DNA of 64,000 bases from Acetobacter ghanensis (GCF_001499675.1 NZ_LN609302.1:466896-530895); one strand, 5' to 3'. Numbered from the stretch's first letter, positions 26,927 to 37,999 are shown. The notes: generated by a model from the letters alone, not told the origin. Made by a program: numbers and translations.

Positions 26927-28033
26927 TCAGGCCGTATTGGCGTTGCTTTCGTCCAGCCGTGTGTCGCGGTGGACCCAGGTGGAAAGCAGCAGGCCAAAAC
27001 CCAGCATGACGTTCAGCATGGCCGATCCCCCGTAAGAGACAAGCGGCAAAGGCACCCCCCCAACAGGGATGGCGCCCATGACCATGGACAGGTTGACCAA
27101 GCAGTAAAAGAAAAAGTTCATGCTGATGCCAAGGGCAATCAACCGGCCAAAACGGTTACGGCAGCGAATGGCCATAACCATGCCCCCCATAATAAGCAGA
27201 ACAAGCAGGGCAATAACGGTTGCTGCGCCAATAAAGCCCCATTCCTCCGCGATCATGGTAAAAATGAAGTCTGTCTGCTTTTCGGGCAGGAAGTTGAGCT
27301 GCCCCTGAGACCCATGCAGGTAACCCTGCCCCCACATACCCCCAGACCCCAGTGCAATTTTGGACTGGATGATGTTGTAGCCTGCGCCCAGCGGGTCATT
27401 TTCGGGGTGTAGAAAGGTGGTGATGCGGGCTTTCTGGTAGTCATGCAGATGCTTGTAAGCAAACTGGATAAGGGACGGTACGGGCAGGATCAGCAGAATA
27501 ATCTGCCAAAGGCGCATACCCGCCGTAAAAAACATGGATGCGCCAATGCCACCAATAATGACAGCCGTACCCAGATTAGGCTCCTTGAGCACCAGACCAA
27601 CCGGCACAAGGACCATAAGGGCCGGGGGAATCAGCCATAACGGGTTGCCCATACGGGCATAATCCATGCGGGAAAACCACGTGGCCAACACGGCTACAAG
27701 AGCAATTTTGGCAAACTCGGATGGCTGAATCTGAAGCCCACCGACCATGAGCCACCGCTCTGCTCCTTTGCCCACATGGCCCATATGCAGCACCGCCACC
27801 AGCAGCACGAGCGAGAGGGCATACATCCCCCATGATGCCCGCATAAGCAGGCGGGGAGGCAACATGGCCACAGTGACCATAAGCACCAGTCCCACGGCAA
27901 AACGTGCAGCCTGTGGCGCGGCAAACGGGTAGGGTACCCCGCCGCCAGCGGAATAGAGGGTGACGTATCCAATGCCCGCCAGCGTACAGATGAGCAGAAC
28001 ATACAGCCAACTGATTCGCCATAGCTTGGCCAT
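26927..28033 (-). CDS. rodA: Rod-shape peptidoglycan polymerase RodA
   Basis: About 368 residues from the ATG at 28033 (MAKLWRISWLYVL), the normal RodA length. SEDS-family glycosyltransferase that polymerises lipid II with PBP2 during elongation. Ten or so membrane helices are visible, and the family motifs KGAERWL, QPSEFAKIALV, KEPNLGTAVI, AEEWGFIG and PVGGVPLPLVSYGGSAML are present. A TTG at 28093, overlapping the mrdA stop, would add 20 residues (LNNPIRFHKR) and is also plausible. Last gene of the mre operon. Confidence 0.94.
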   Translation of the reverse strand: MAKLWRISWLYVLLICTLAGIGYVTLYSAGGGVPYPFAAPQAARFAVGLVLMVTVAMLPPRLLMRASWGMYALSLVLLVAVLHMGHVGKGAERWLMVGGLQIQPSEFAKIALVAVLATWFSRMDYARMGNPLWLIPPALMVLVPVGLVLKEPNLGTAVIIGGIGASMFFTAGMRLWQIILLILPVPSLIQFAYKHLHDYQKARITTFLHPENDPLGAGYNIIQSKIALGSGGMWGQGYLHGSQGQLNFLPEKQTDFIFTMIAEEWGFIGAATVIALLVLLIMGGMVMAIRCRNRFGRLIALGISMNFFFYCLVNLSMVMGAIPVGGVPLPLVSYGGSAMLNVMLGFGLLLSTWVHRDTRLDESNANTA

Positions 28034-28085
28034 GAGCTTGAAGCTTGGCTCCGCCCGCAGCAGACGTTTGTGGAATCTGATGGGG

Positions 28086-30023
28086 TTATTCAAAGCTGTC
28101 GTCCGCGTTGGCCACGTTTTCGGGCGGCGGCGTGGTATGGTTGGACGGGTCACGCAGCAGCGTGTCCCGCATAATGTTACGTGCCAGCGGGGCGGCGGCA
28201 TCTGCCCCAGCATTGCCGTGCTCGATCACGACCGAGACCGCATAGCGTGGTGCATCATACGGCGCAAAGCAGATGAACAGGGCGTGTGGCCGGTATTCCC
28301 ACGGCAGGTTGGCAGAGTTGAAGTGCCCGCTCTCACGCAGTGCGCGGGAAACGTGGCGCACCTGAGCCGAACCCGTTTTGCCCGCCATGGTCATGCCCGG
28401 CAGGTCCAGCTGTGCCTTGGGGGCCGTGCCGTGGGGTTCGTTTACCACCGCAAACATGCCAGCACGCAGGGCCTGTAGGTATTTTTCAGGCATGTTGAGG
28501 CTTGGCCAGTTTTCGGGGTTGGCCATGGGGCTGAGCTCGCCATTGACGGCGCGCATAAGGTGGGGCTGCACGGCGCGACCGGTGGCCATGCGGGCGGTGT
28601 AGGTGGCCAGTTGCAGGGGCGTTACCTGTATGAACCCCTGCCCGATCCCGCTGACAATGGTGTCTCCCCCGTTCCAGTGGTGGTGGTGGGCTTGCCGCCA
28701 TGCGGGGGTGGGAATCAGCCCTGTGCGGGTATGGGGCAGCTCAATATCCAGCGGTACGCCAAGGCCCATACGGTGCGCGGTCTCGGCAATACGGTCCATG
28801 CCTATGCGGCGGGCGATTTCGTAAAAATACACGTCGCAGGAGTATTTGAGCGCCTGATGCAGGTCGACCGACCCATGCCCCCAGCGTGACCAGCAGTGGA
28901 AGCGCGTTCCACCCACATCCAGATGGCCGGGGCAGAAAACCCGGTCCGTGGGGGAGATCAGCCCGGATTCCAGTGCGGCCATCGCTACGGCAGGCTTGAA
29001 GGTGGACCCCGGAGGGTACACGCCTGCCACAGCCTTGTTGATGAGTGGTGTGTGCTGGTTGTTTGTCCACTCAATCCACTGTGCGTGGCTGACACCGCTA
29101 TCAAACAGGGAGGGGTCGAACGAAGGGGTGCTGACCATAGCCAGCACTTCGCCATTATGGCAGTCGAGCACCACGGCGGAGGCCGTTTGGTCGCCAATAT
29201 GGTTCAGGACGCGTTGTTGCAGGCCGCGGTCGATGGTCAGGGAGATTTCTTCCCCCGGCACACCTTCCTCGCGGTTCAGTTCGGAAATGACGCGACCTAC
29301 AGCGTTTACTTCCATTTCCACAGAACCGGCAGTGCCGCGCAGTTTTTCGTCCTGATTCTGTTCTATGCCTGCGCGGCCCACCCGCATGCCGGGCAGGGCC
29401 AGCAGGGTGGAATGCGCCACGTCGTTTTCGTTAGGGGGGGCAACGTAGCCGATAATATGGGCCAGCAGTTCGCCCTCGGGGTACACACGGCGTGTGCCCA
29501 CATCAATCAGCACACCGGGCAGGGATGGTGCGTTGAGTTCGATCCGCGCCATTTCATCCCACGAGAGGAAGTCGCGCAGCATAACGGGCACAAACCGGCG
29601 CTGGTGGCGCAGTTCACGCGCTATGCGGTTGCGGTCGCGCTCATCAAGCGGAATAAGGGCGGAAAAGCGCTCTATGGTGCCGGTCACATCGGTCGTTTCC
29701 TCCGGCATAAGGAGGGCGCGCCAGTTTTCCTTGTTGTTGGCAAGGGCAATGCCGTAGCGGTCCACAATGCGGCCACGCGGTGGGGCCAGCAGGCGTTTGC
29801 TTACCCTGTTGTTGGCCGCCATGCGGGCATAGTGGTCACCATCGTTGATCTGGATATGGTACAGGCGGCGGGCCAGCTCGCCCATGGCACCGGCCTGGAC
29901 CGCCATACACAGCAATGCGCGCCGGGTAAAAACGCCGCGTGCCGGATCCTTCTGATCACGGATGGGCATCAGGCGGCGGTTTTCGCGTTTACGCCGCTTT
30001 AGCCACATGGGAGCACCTCCCAT
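28086..30023 (-). CDS. mrdA: Penicillin-binding protein 2 (elongation transpeptidase)
   Basis: 645 residues. It has a short cytoplasmic tail and one membrane helix (about 33-50), the PBP dimer domain starting near APPRGRIVDRYG, and the transpeptidase with STFK (PPGSTFKPAVAMA), SCD (KYSCDVYFYEIAR) and KTGS (AGKTGSAQV). It crosslinks wall strands made by RodA. It lies five bases after mreD and ends at the possible rodA TTG start. Confidence 0.95.
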   Translation of the reverse strand: MGGAPMWLKRRKRENRRLMPIRDQKDPARGVFTRRALLCMAVQAGAMGELARRLYHIQINDGDHYARMAANNRVSKRLLAPPRGRIVDRYGIALANNKENWRALLMPEETTDVTGTIERFSALIPLDERDRNRIARELRHQRRFVPVMLRDFLSWDEMARIELNAPSLPGVLIDVGTRRVYPEGELLAHIIGYVAPPNENDVAHSTLLALPGMRVGRAGIEQNQDEKLRGTAGSVEMEVNAVGRVISELNREEGVPGEEISLTIDRGLQQRVLNHIGDQTASAVVLDCHNGEVLAMVSTPSFDPSLFDSGVSHAQWIEWTNNQHTPLINKAVAGVYPPGSTFKPAVAMAALESGLISPTDRVFCPGHLDVGGTRFHCWSRWGHGSVDLHQALKYSCDVYFYEIARRIGMDRIAETAHRMGLGVPLDIELPHTRTGLIPTPAWRQAHHHHWNGGDTIVSGIGQGFIQVTPLQLATYTARMATGRAVQPHLMRAVNGELSPMANPENWPSLNMPEKYLQALRAGMFAVVNEPHGTAPKAQLDLPGMTMAGKTGSAQVRHVSRALRESGHFNSANLPWEYRPHALFICFAPYDAPRYAVSVVIEHGNAGADAAAPLARNIMRDTLLRDPSNHTTPPPENVANADDSFE

Positions 30024-30027
30024 GCGG

Positions 30028-30591
30028 TCATGGCGTGTCCTTCTCGTCCAGAATGTGCAGGAACCACGAGAAAGTGGCGGAAAGCAACGGATAGACCCCT
30101 ATGCAGAGCAAGGCTTCAAAACAGGCAGGTGCCGGATCAAGCAGATGCAGCCGGAACAGGCAGGCCAGCGCCCACTGCAACGCCGCGGCAGCCGCTCCTA
30201 CCAGCCCGAACAGGCACCATACTACTAAAAAATTCATCCGCATGAGACCAAAACGGGCATAGCTGCCGATGCCATGCACCAACAGTAGAATAAAGGCGCT
30301 GACGCCCAGCGGTGTAAACCCCACCAGATCCATAAAAAGTCCCAGTAGAAACACCGCCAGCGACGGCATGCCGGATGGACGCCATACTGACCAGAAAAAA
30401 ATGGTGTTGATAACAATGGCCGGAAGCAGTTCCGCCGAGCCGGGAATGGTAATGGGGGCCGAGAAAAAAATAATGACCAACGCCGTAAAAACGGAAGGCA
30501 GAAGATGCCGCGCAGTACGGTCGAGTCGCTGGCGGGAGGTCAGCTGGGTGTCGGTATCATGTTCCCAACGGGGCTGGTGCGGGTCGGACAT
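30028..30591 (-). CDS. mreD: Rod-shape-determining protein MreD
   Basis: 187 residues with several hydrophobic helices (LLPSVFTALVIIFFSAPITI; AVFLLGLFMDLVGFTPLGV; FLVVWCLFGLVGAAAAAL). The GLFMDLVGFTPLG motif is typical of MreD. Membrane component of the elongasome. It sits between mreC and mrdA with gaps of four bases, so it is cotranscribed. Confidence 0.92.
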   Translation of the reverse strand: MSDPHQPRWEHDTDTQLTSRQRLDRTARHLLPSVFTALVIIFFSAPITIPGSAELLPAIVINTIFFWSVWRPSGMPSLAVFLLGLFMDLVGFTPLGVSAFILLLVHGIGSYARFGLMRMNFLVVWCLFGLVGAAAAALQWALACLFRLHLLDPAPACFEALLCIGVYPLLSATFSWFLHILDEKDTP

Positions 30592-30595
30592 GGCG

Positions 30596-31540
30596 TTATC
30601 CCTCCTGCCCCGGACCGAGCAATGTTTTAAACGGCAATGTCAGGGCACGGTGCGGGCGGGTAAGCGGCACATGACCGGGGGCTTCAGGGGGTTCAATTTC
30701 GGACTGCCCAAAGTCGAACACGCGCAGCATGGTCAGCCTGTCCAGCCGGGCAAAGGGCTGCACCACGGGCTGACCGGGGTGTAGGTAATGCACACTGCCA
30801 ATGGGAATGCCGGATGGAAAAGCCCCGGCCTGATCGGAGGTAACAACCCGCTCACCCTCTATGGGGCGGGTATCCTGCGAATAATACAGCAGGCGCGGTA
30901 GGGGGGAATTATCACCTACCATAATGGCGGCGGCATGGCTGGATTCCAGCTCTACAGGCAGGCGGCTGGCTATGTCGGTAATAAGCAGAATACGGGCCGC
31001 ATGAGCCCCCACTTCTGTGACGCGGCCCGCAAGACCATTGGAGGCCAACGCAACATTGCCTGTTTGCACGCCGCTTGTGGTGCCAGCCACCAGCAGGACC
31101 GCACGAGCATAAATACCCCCGCTATCGGCCACAACTCGGCCTGTTACAAAGGCCGGAGTGGGTTCTGGCACCCAGTGGAGTTCGGTTTTAAGGGCGTCGT
31201 TCTCCCGCGCGAGGGAAACGGCTACTTCGTACCATCGCCGTAGATTGGCGTTTTCCGTTGCAAGGCGATGGTTTTCTTCCGACAGGTTACGGGCTTCCTT
31301 CAGCCCATGAACCAGCCGTTCGCTATCGCTCTGGGTGCGGGAGAGCAGGCTCCATAAAGGGGCCAGCACATCGGCCACGCGCATACGCGCCTTATCTGCC
31401 AGAGGACGGTCGGCCTGCCCGGCAATAATGATCCCGACGGACATAAGCAGCAGAACCGGGAGCACCAGTTTGCTTAACGCCTGCCTTACCTGAATGGAAA
31501 CCGGGACCATGGAAAACCGGATGCCCTTTTCTGACGGCAT
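30596..31540 (-). CDS. mreC: Rod-shape-determining protein MreC
   Basis: 314 residues. A membrane helix (about 25-41), a coiled coil (LKEARNLSEENHRLATENANLRRWYEVA, about 80-107) and the periplasmic beta domain (GRVVADSGGIYARAVLLVAGTTSGV; GLAGRVTEVGAHAARILLITD). It links MreB with PBP2/RodA. Its C-terminus is extended with Pro-rich sequence. It lies between mreB and mreD. Confidence 0.94.
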   Translation of the reverse strand: MPSEKGIRFSMVPVSIQVRQALSKLVLPVLLLMSVGIIIAGQADRPLADKARMRVADVLAPLWSLLSRTQSDSERLVHGLKEARNLSEENHRLATENANLRRWYEVAVSLARENDALKTELHWVPEPTPAFVTGRVVADSGGIYARAVLLVAGTTSGVQTGNVALASNGLAGRVTEVGAHAARILLITDIASRLPVELESSHAAAIMVGDNSPLPRLLYYSQDTRPIEGERVVTSDQAGAFPSGIPIGSVHYLHPGQPVVQPFARLDRLTMLRVFDFGQSEIEPPEAPGHVPLTRPHRALTLPFKTLLGPGQEG

Positions 31541-31596
31541 GAAAAACCAGACTTACCCACGGGCCGCAGACCATACCGTGGCGTAAAGCCGGACGT

Positions 31597-32667
<1,071 letters not shown>

Positions 32668-32858
32668 CTACGCGACTGTGTGTAAGGGGCAGGCAAACAA
32701 AACGGACCCCAACGGTCGCTTTGGTCAATATGTTTGCACGGATTAACGGGGCATAGCGAGGCAGACAAGCCCTCTGTTCATAAACTTCCGCATAATTTCG
32801 TGCGGGGAGGGGTCTGCCGCGCCATTTGGGGGCATAAGCCCCCGCTAGTACGCTTGGT

Positions 32859-34448
32859 TCAGACCGCCAGAGCTTCTGGCGCAGTCCGAGCGCGTTTGAC
32901 CAGCAGCTTGTTCAGCGCATGTACATAAGCACGCACGGCGGAAACAACGGTGTCCGCATCCGCACCCTGACCGTCCACCAGTTTACCGTCCTCTTCCAGC
33001 CGGACTGTGGTGCGGGCCTGCGCATCGGTCCCTTCCGTAACGGCGCCAACAGAGAACAGGGCCAGACGGGCTTCGTGCGGGAAGGCCTGCCGCAGGGCAT
33101 TAAAGGCGGCATCTACCGGTCCGTTGCCTGTTGCGCTGGCCTGCACGTCCTTGCCCTCGACCTGAATGGTCAGGTCCACTTCGGACGGGTTGCCCGAGGT
33201 GGAAGTCAGGCTCAGGGCCGCAAAACGGATATGGTCGTGGTCACGGGCTTCATCATCAACCAGCGCGACAATATCATCGTCGTAAACGACCTTCTTGCGG
33301 TCGGCCAGATCCTTGAAGCGGGAGAACGCTTCGTTCAGGCGGGCATCGTCCATGTCCGCATATCCCAGCGCCTTCAGCTTGTCGCGGAAGGCGGCACGGC
33401 CGGAATGTTTGCCCATGACCAGCGAGGACCGGCTCCAGCCAACGCTTTCGGGGGTCATAATCTCATAGGTCGCGGCGTTTTTCAGCACACCGTCCTGATG
33501 GATGCCACTTTCATGCGCAAAGGCGTTGCGGCCCACAATGGCCTTGTTGGGCTGCACGTCAAAGCTGGTGATGGTGGCCAGCATACGTGAGACCTTGAGC
33601 AGGTCGGTCGTCTGGATACCGGTGTTGAAGGGGTACTGGTCGTGGCGTGTGCGCAGCGCCATCACAATTTCTTCCAGCGCCGCATTACCCGCACGTTCGC
33701 CAATACCGTTAATGGTGCATTCCACCTGCCGTGCGCCACCGCGCAGGGAGGCCAGCGTATTGGCAACGCCCAGACCCAGATCGTTATGGTTGTGGGCGGA
33801 AAAAATGACCTGATCCGCACCCGGCACCCGTTCACGCAGCATGGAAAAGATTTTTTCCATGTCTTCGGGGGTGGCGTATCCGACCGTGTCGGGAACGTTG
33901 ATGGTGGTAGCGCCGGCCTTGATGGCGGCTTCTACACAACGGCACAGAAAATCGGGGTCAGTGCGCGAGCCGTCCTCGGCAGACCATTCCACATCGTCCG
34001 TCAGGTTGCGTGCAGCCGTATTCCCCGAAGTAATCAGATCCAGAACGGTTTCCGGCTCCATGCGCAGCTTGTACTTCATGTGCAGAGGGGAGGTGGAGAT
34101 AAAGTTGTGGATACGCTTGCGTTCCGCCGGGGCCAGCGCCTCGCCTGCGGCCGCAATATCCTTTGCGCCACCACTGCGGGCCAGTGCGCAGATTACGGCA
34201 CCCTTGGTGTGGCGGGCAATTTCGTTAACGGATTCAAAGTCACCTTTGGAGGCTACTGGAAAACCTGCCTCAATAACATCCACGCCCAGTGTTGCCAGGG
34301 CTTCGGCCATGCGCAGTTTTTCCGCCAGATTCATGGAAAAACCGGGGGACTGTTCGCCATCACGCAGGGTCGTGTCAAAAATGATGACACGGTCGGGTGT
34401 CATACGGCCAAAGGATGGGTGGTTGAAGCTGGACTGATCAGCAGACAT
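32859..34448 (-). CDS. leuA: 2-isopropylmalate synthase
   Basis: 529 residues. It condenses acetyl-CoA with 2-ketoisovalerate, the first committed leucine step. Seen: FDTTLRDGEQSPGFSMN (metal and substrate site), HNHNDLGLGVANTLA (metal HxH), NGIGERAGNAALEE, and a C-terminal regulatory domain (from about 390) that binds leucine. Upstream lie a promoter, a Leu-rich leader ORF and hairpins, so it is probably controlled both by feedback and by attenuation. Confidence 0.96.
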   Translation of the reverse strand: MSADQSSFNHPSFGRMTPDRVIIFDTTLRDGEQSPGFSMNLAEKLRMAEALATLGVDVIEAGFPVASKGDFESVNEIARHTKGAVICALARSGGAKDIAAAGEALAPAERKRIHNFISTSPLHMKYKLRMEPETVLDLITSGNTAARNLTDDVEWSAEDGSRTDPDFLCRCVEAAIKAGATTINVPDTVGYATPEDMEKIFSMLRERVPGADQVIFSAHNHNDLGLGVANTLASLRGGARQVECTINGIGERAGNAALEEIVMALRTRHDQYPFNTGIQTTDLLKVSRMLATITSFDVQPNKAIVGRNAFAHESGIHQDGVLKNAATYEIMTPESVGWSRSSLVMGKHSGRAAFRDKLKALGYADMDDARLNEAFSRFKDLADRKKVVYDDDIVALVDDEARDHDHIRFAALSLTSTSGNPSEVDLTIQVEGKDVQASATGNGPVDAAFNALRQAFPHEARLALFSVGAVTEGTDAQARTTVRLEEDGKLVDGQGADADTVVSAVRAYVHALNKLLVKRARTAPEALAV

Positions 34449-34509
34449 GAAATTTTTCCTGAATTACTCTGGTCTGGCGCTGCCAAAGGCTTGTCACGCC
34501 TGATGATTT

Positions 34510-34587
34510 GCCTGTGCTGAACACAGGCGCTCTCGCTTGCAAAATCCCCTGGGCGCGGCAGCACATGGCCGCCCTGATCGCTCAGGG
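34510..34587 (-). promoter_or_regulatory. leuA leader hairpins (putative attenuator)
   Basis: Three inverted repeats in the leuA 5' leader. A: CCCTGA/TCAGGG at 34572-34587, overlapping the leader-peptide stop. B: GGGCGGC/GCCGCGCCC at 34551-34574, sharing GGG with A, so A and B exclude each other. C: GCCTGTG/CACAGGC at 34510-34528, close to leuA. No long T-run follows any of them, so the mechanism might be anti-translation or weak termination. Confidence 0.5.
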
Positions 34588-34671
34588 GCAGATAAGTCGA
34601 AGGAGAAGGTCCAGACGAAAAGCCACGCCGCCCTGAGCCGCTGTTACGCGGGTCGTGAGGGAATCGGACAT
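34582..34671 (-). CDS. leuL: Putative leuA leader peptide
   Basis: 29 codons from the ATG at 34671, ending FRLDLLLRLICP. Five of seven successive codons (CTG GAC CTT CTC CTT CGA CTT) are leucine, immediately ahead of the stop. This fits a leader whose ribosome stalls when leucyl-tRNA is scarce. A promoter lies 26-53 bases upstream of its start. No strong RBS is visible; another in-frame ATG lies at 34689. It is inferred from composition and position, not from homology. Confidence 0.6.
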   Translation of the reverse strand: MSDSLTTRVTAAQGGVAFRLDLLLRLICP

Positions 34672-34696
34672 GAACCGGTCGGAAATCATGCCCGGT

Positions 34697-34724
34697 AGAA
34701 TACCGTCCTGTTTTGTCAGTGCAA
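34697..34724 (-). promoter_or_regulatory. Putative leuA promoter
   Basis: On the minus strand, -35 TTGCAC (34724-34719), a 16-base spacer and -10 TATTCT (34702-34697), giving transcription from about 34690. This places the leader ORF and all three hairpins in a leuA 5' UTR of about 240 bases. Confidence 0.55.
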
Positions 34725-34762
34725 CAGGAAAATAACCAGCGTGGGAATTCATTGGCCTGCCG

Positions 34763-35845
34763 TCAGGCCTGCGGCTTGCCACGCCGCAGGGTGTGCAGCA
34801 CGTACAGCATGACTCCCAGCAGAACAGCGGCAAAAGTCTGGTGTACGGCTCCGGCCCAGACCGGCACAACCAGCAGCAGGGTGGTCACACCCAGCCCGTA
34901 CTGGATCAGCACGGCCCAGCCGAGCAGAATAATGCCATTCTGGGCCCGAGGGCCAAGGCCTGCGCTACGGCGTAGCCCGACCAGCAGTACGGCCCCAATG
35001 CTCAGAGCGGTCAGGGTTGCCAGCAGGCGATGGTCAAACTGGATGGCGGCCTTGTTAACAACCCAGTTCATCCACAGGGGAGAAAGCTGGGCGTAGTCAG
35101 CCGGAATCAGATGCCCGTCCATGAGTGGAAAGGTGTTGAACAAAAAGCCAGCATGGGTGCCAGCCGTAAAGCCACCCGCAATAATGGTAGTGCAGAGCAG
35201 TCCGATGCTGATGCAGGCCAGCCGTTTGGTCAGCTTGACACCGGGCGTAAAGGCCGTGGGTTCTGGCTGCGGCCAGCGGATGGAAAACGCAGTCCACAAA
35301 ATGGCGCCATACAGCAGCAGGGCAGCACTCAGATGCAGCACGAGTCGAACAGGTTCAACCGCCGTGCTGTTGGCCCTAAAGCCAGAGGCCACCATAAACC
35401 AGCCAATAGCGCCCTGTAGTGCCCCCAGAACAAAAAATATGAACAGCCGAGCCGCCAGTCTGCGGGTGATCATCCCCTTGATGACAAACCACACCAGTGG
35501 AGCCAGCAGTACCAGCCCCATCAGGCGGCCCCAGAAGCGGTGAATCCACTCCGCCCAGAAAATTCTCTGGAACCCTTCCAGCCCAAACCCCTCATGCTGG
35601 AGGTGGTACTGTGGGATGGTCTTGTACAGTGCAAAAAGCCGCTCCCACTCCGCGTGGGACAGGGGCGGAATAATGCCCGATACAGGCTGCCAGTCCATAA
35701 TGGACAGGCCGGAGCCGGTCAGGCGCGTCACGCCGCCAATGGCAATCATGCCCAGCAACATGAAACATAGAAGGAACAGCCAGCCAGAGATCAGGCGGCG
35801 GTGGGCGGGCGTCATGTCTTGCTGGCGCTGGGGCGTGGTGGGCAT
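34763..35845 (-). CDS. ctaA: Heme A synthase (COX15/CtaA family)
   Basis: 360 residues, eight predicted membrane helices. It oxidises the C8 methyl of heme O to give heme A. Family motifs: [21 protein letters not shown], the His-bearing [31 protein letters not shown], and the second-half IQFDHRLLA and [10 protein letters not shown]. Its presence implies at least one heme-A oxidase in this organism, perhaps the quinol oxidase at 51578-55438. A second ATG at 35815 is possible. Confidence 0.95.
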   Translation of the reverse strand: MPTTPQRQQDMTPAHRRLISGWLFLLCFMLLGMIAIGGVTRLTGSGLSIMDWQPVSGIIPPLSHAEWERLFALYKTIPQYHLQHEGFGLEGFQRIFWAEWIHRFWGRLMGLVLLAPLVWFVIKGMITRRLAARLFIFFVLGALQGAIGWFMVASGFRANSTAVEPVRLVLHLSAALLLYGAILWTAFSIRWPQPEPTAFTPGVKLTKRLACISIGLLCTTIIAGGFTAGTHAGFLFNTFPLMDGHLIPADYAQLSPLWMNWVVNKAAIQFDHRLLATLTALSIGAVLLVGLRRSAGLGPRAQNGIILLGWAVLIQYGLGVTTLLLVVPVWAGAVHQTFAAVLLGVMLYVLHTLRRGKPQA

Positions 35846-35933
35846 GGCACTCTTTTGCGCTGGGGTTAAACTTTATGGCTAGGGTTTACAGCCAGCTTGC
35901 GGGCTGCGGCAAGAAGATGCTAGCGGCCAAGGT

Positions 35934-36614
35934 ATGGAACCTGCCCCTCCTGCACCAGATCGCTCGTTCAGGGTGTTGTGCAAACCGTTGCTGATGCTGC
36001 TTATTCTGGTGGTTGGCGCCATAGGGCTGCGCCACGTACCGGCCTTGCAACATGTGTTGGACAGCACGGATATGCTGCGCAAGACCCCCGGTGGGTGGCT
36101 GATGTTTCTGGCTGGAGCATCCATCTGGTGTGCTTTTGGGCTCCCCCGGCAGGCCGCCGGTTTTGCCGCAGGGCTGACCTATGGTGTGGCCGCAGGGCTT
36201 GCCATGATTACCCTAGCTTCTACATTAGGGTGTGTGGCTGGCTTTTTATGGGCTCGCTGGGGTGGTCGTTCGTGGGCACAGGCCCGCCTTGGGCCACGGT
36301 TTGAAAAGCTGGATGCGTTTCTGACCCATACGCCCTTTTTGAGTATTCTGACATTGCGCCTGTTGCCTGTTGGGTCTGCCTTGCTGCTCAACCTGCTGGG
36401 AGGCGTGTCTGGCATGGCGCTAGGGCCATTTGTTGCGGCCACTCTGGTGGGGGCGTTACCCCAGAACGCTGTTACGGTGTTGCTGGGTGCGGGTGTGCAG
36501 GTTGGGGCGGCTTGGCAATATGGCGCAGGGGCTTTGCTGTTTGCCCTTTCTGCCGGGTTGGGGCTCTGGCTCTGGCGGCATGCTCGTATTGCTACGGTTG
36601 GCGCGCAGGGCTAG
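35934..36614 (+). CDS. TVP38/TMEM64-type VTT domain membrane protein
   Basis: 226 residues with about five membrane helices. The central VTT (DedA-like) region includes GLTYGVAAGLAMITLASTLGCVAGFLWARWGGR and LTLRLLPVGSALLLNLLGGVSGMALGPFVAATLVG, with the conserved Arg in LRLLP. Relatives are proposed lipid scramblases or transporters; the substrate here is unknown. It is divergent from ctaA. Confidence 0.85.
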   Translation: MEPAPPAPDRSFRVLCKPLLMLLILVVGAIGLRHVPALQHVLDSTDMLRKTPGGWLMFLAGASIWCAFGLPRQAAGFAAGLTYGVAAGLAMITLASTLGCVAGFLWARWGGRSWAQARLGPRFEKLDAFLTHTPFLSILTLRLLPVGSALLLNLLGGVSGMALGPFVAATLVGALPQNAVTVLLGAGVQVGAAWQYGAGALLFALSAGLGLWLWRHARIATVGAQG

Positions 36615-36721
36615 GCCCGGCCCGCTGTTTATCCACCCCGGTTTTCCCCAGTTATTTTTTCCACAGTGGGATTGATCCATTTGCGGCATTTATCTGACAG
36701 GACGTACCCGGAGGGCCGGGT

Positions 36722-37999
36722 ATGACATCTTCTTCCGTTGTACGGCCACCTGCTGCGCAGGAAGCAGTCCGGCCCGTTTTTGCAGAGGGCATACCGGGCT
36801 GGTTTTCCCTGTTGCTCGGGTTCTTAACGGCTGTTGGCCCCATTTCGACCGACATTTACCTGCCTGCCTTTCCGGCTATGGAGCAGAGTTTTCATACCAG
36901 TGCGGGTAATGTGCAGTTTACGCTGGCCATCTGGTTTGTGGGGCTTGCCATTGGGCAGTTGAGTGTTGGCCCGCTGGCGGACAGGTATGGCCGCCGTATG
37001 CCCATGCTGGTGGGGAACCTGCTGTATGCTGCGGCGTCCGCCGTGTGTGCGTTTGCGCCGGATGTTACCACATTTTCCGTTGCCCGGTTTGTGGCGTCCG
37101 TTGGGGCGTCGGCCAGTCTGGTCGTGCCAACGGCCTGTGTGCGTGATGTGGTGTCCGACCGTGCGGCGGGTGCGCGTATGATGTCCCGGCTGATTATGGT
37201 TATGGGGGTGGTGCCCATTCTGGCTCCCATGCTGGGTGGTCTGGTTGTGGAGTTTGCTTCCTGGCGGCTGATTTTCTGGGCTTCGGCGGTGTATGGCGTG
37301 GTGTGCGTGGCGCTGGTGCTGTGGGTTTTGCCAGAAACACTACCCTACCAGAAAAGGCAGGCCCTTTCCCCCGTTACACTGGTGACCCGTTATGTCAGCC
37401 TGTTCTGGGACCGGGGTTACAATACGTACGCCATGATTACGGCGTTTTCGACCTTTATGTCCTTCAGCTATCTTACGGCGGCGCCGTTTGTCTTTGTGCA
37501 GCTTTTCCATTTTTCTCCACTGCATTTTTCCATGTTGTTCGGCGTTATGTCCGTGTTCATGATTGGTGCATCTCAGGTGAACGGCCTGCTGGTCGGGCGG
37601 GTGGATACGGGGCGCCTGCTGCATGGCGCCGTGGCCATGTCCGTTTTGGGGACGCTGCTTATGGTTGGGGTCAGCATATGGAGTGTCTGGTACGCCCCTG
37701 CCGCGTACCGGCAGTATGAGGTCTGGCTGGTTATTGGCACCATGGTGCTGGCACTGGCCCCCACGGGGATTATTTTCCCCAATGCGATGATGATGGCTCT
37801 GGCCGACCATCCATCGCAGGCTGGTGCGGCATCGGCTCTTGCCGGAACGCTGCAATATGTTCTGGGGGCGCTGGCTGGGGTGGTTGTTGGGCAGTTTGCG
37901 GCCACATCTTCGTTACCAATGGCTGGATGTATGTGCTTTGGCGCGCTTATGATGCTGTGTATGCACATGTTCCGCCCGGCGGTGCGCGAGATTGCCTGA
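36722..37999 (+). CDS. MFS drug exporter, Bcr/CflA type (DHA1)
   Basis: 425 residues, twelve predicted membrane helices. The N-terminal STDIYLPAFPAMEQ motif is diagnostic of Bcr/CflA proteins, and the MFS loop motif GPLADRYGRRMPML is present. Such proteins expel bicyclomycin, chloramphenicol-like drugs or sulfonamides by proton antiport. The start at 36722 has GGAGGG 10-15 bases upstream. Confidence 0.92.
   Translation: MTSSSVVRPPAAQEAVRPVFAEGIPGWFSLLLGFLTAVGPISTDIYLPAFPAMEQSFHTSAGNVQFTLAIWFVGLAIGQLSVGPLADRYGRRMPMLVGNLLYAAASAVCAFAPDVTTFSVARFVASVGASASLVVPTACVRDVVSDRAAGARMMSRLIMVMGVVPILAPMLGGLVVEFASWRLIFWASAVYGVVCVALVLWVLPETLPYQKRQALSPVTLVTRYVSLFWDRGYNTYAMITAFSTFMSFSYLTAAPFVFVQLFHFSPLHFSMLFGVMSVFMIGASQVNGLLVGRVDTGRLLHGAVAMSVLGTLLMVGVSIWSVWYAPAAYRQYEVWLVIGTMVLALAPTGIIFPNAMMMALADHPSQAGAASALAGTLQYVLGALAGVVVGQFAATSSLPMAGCMCFGALMMLCMHMFRPAVREIA

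Noticed and set aside
28896..30002. 368-codon plus-strand frame opposite mrdA
   Set aside because: No domain; mrdA carries all three penicillin-binding motifs on the minus strand.
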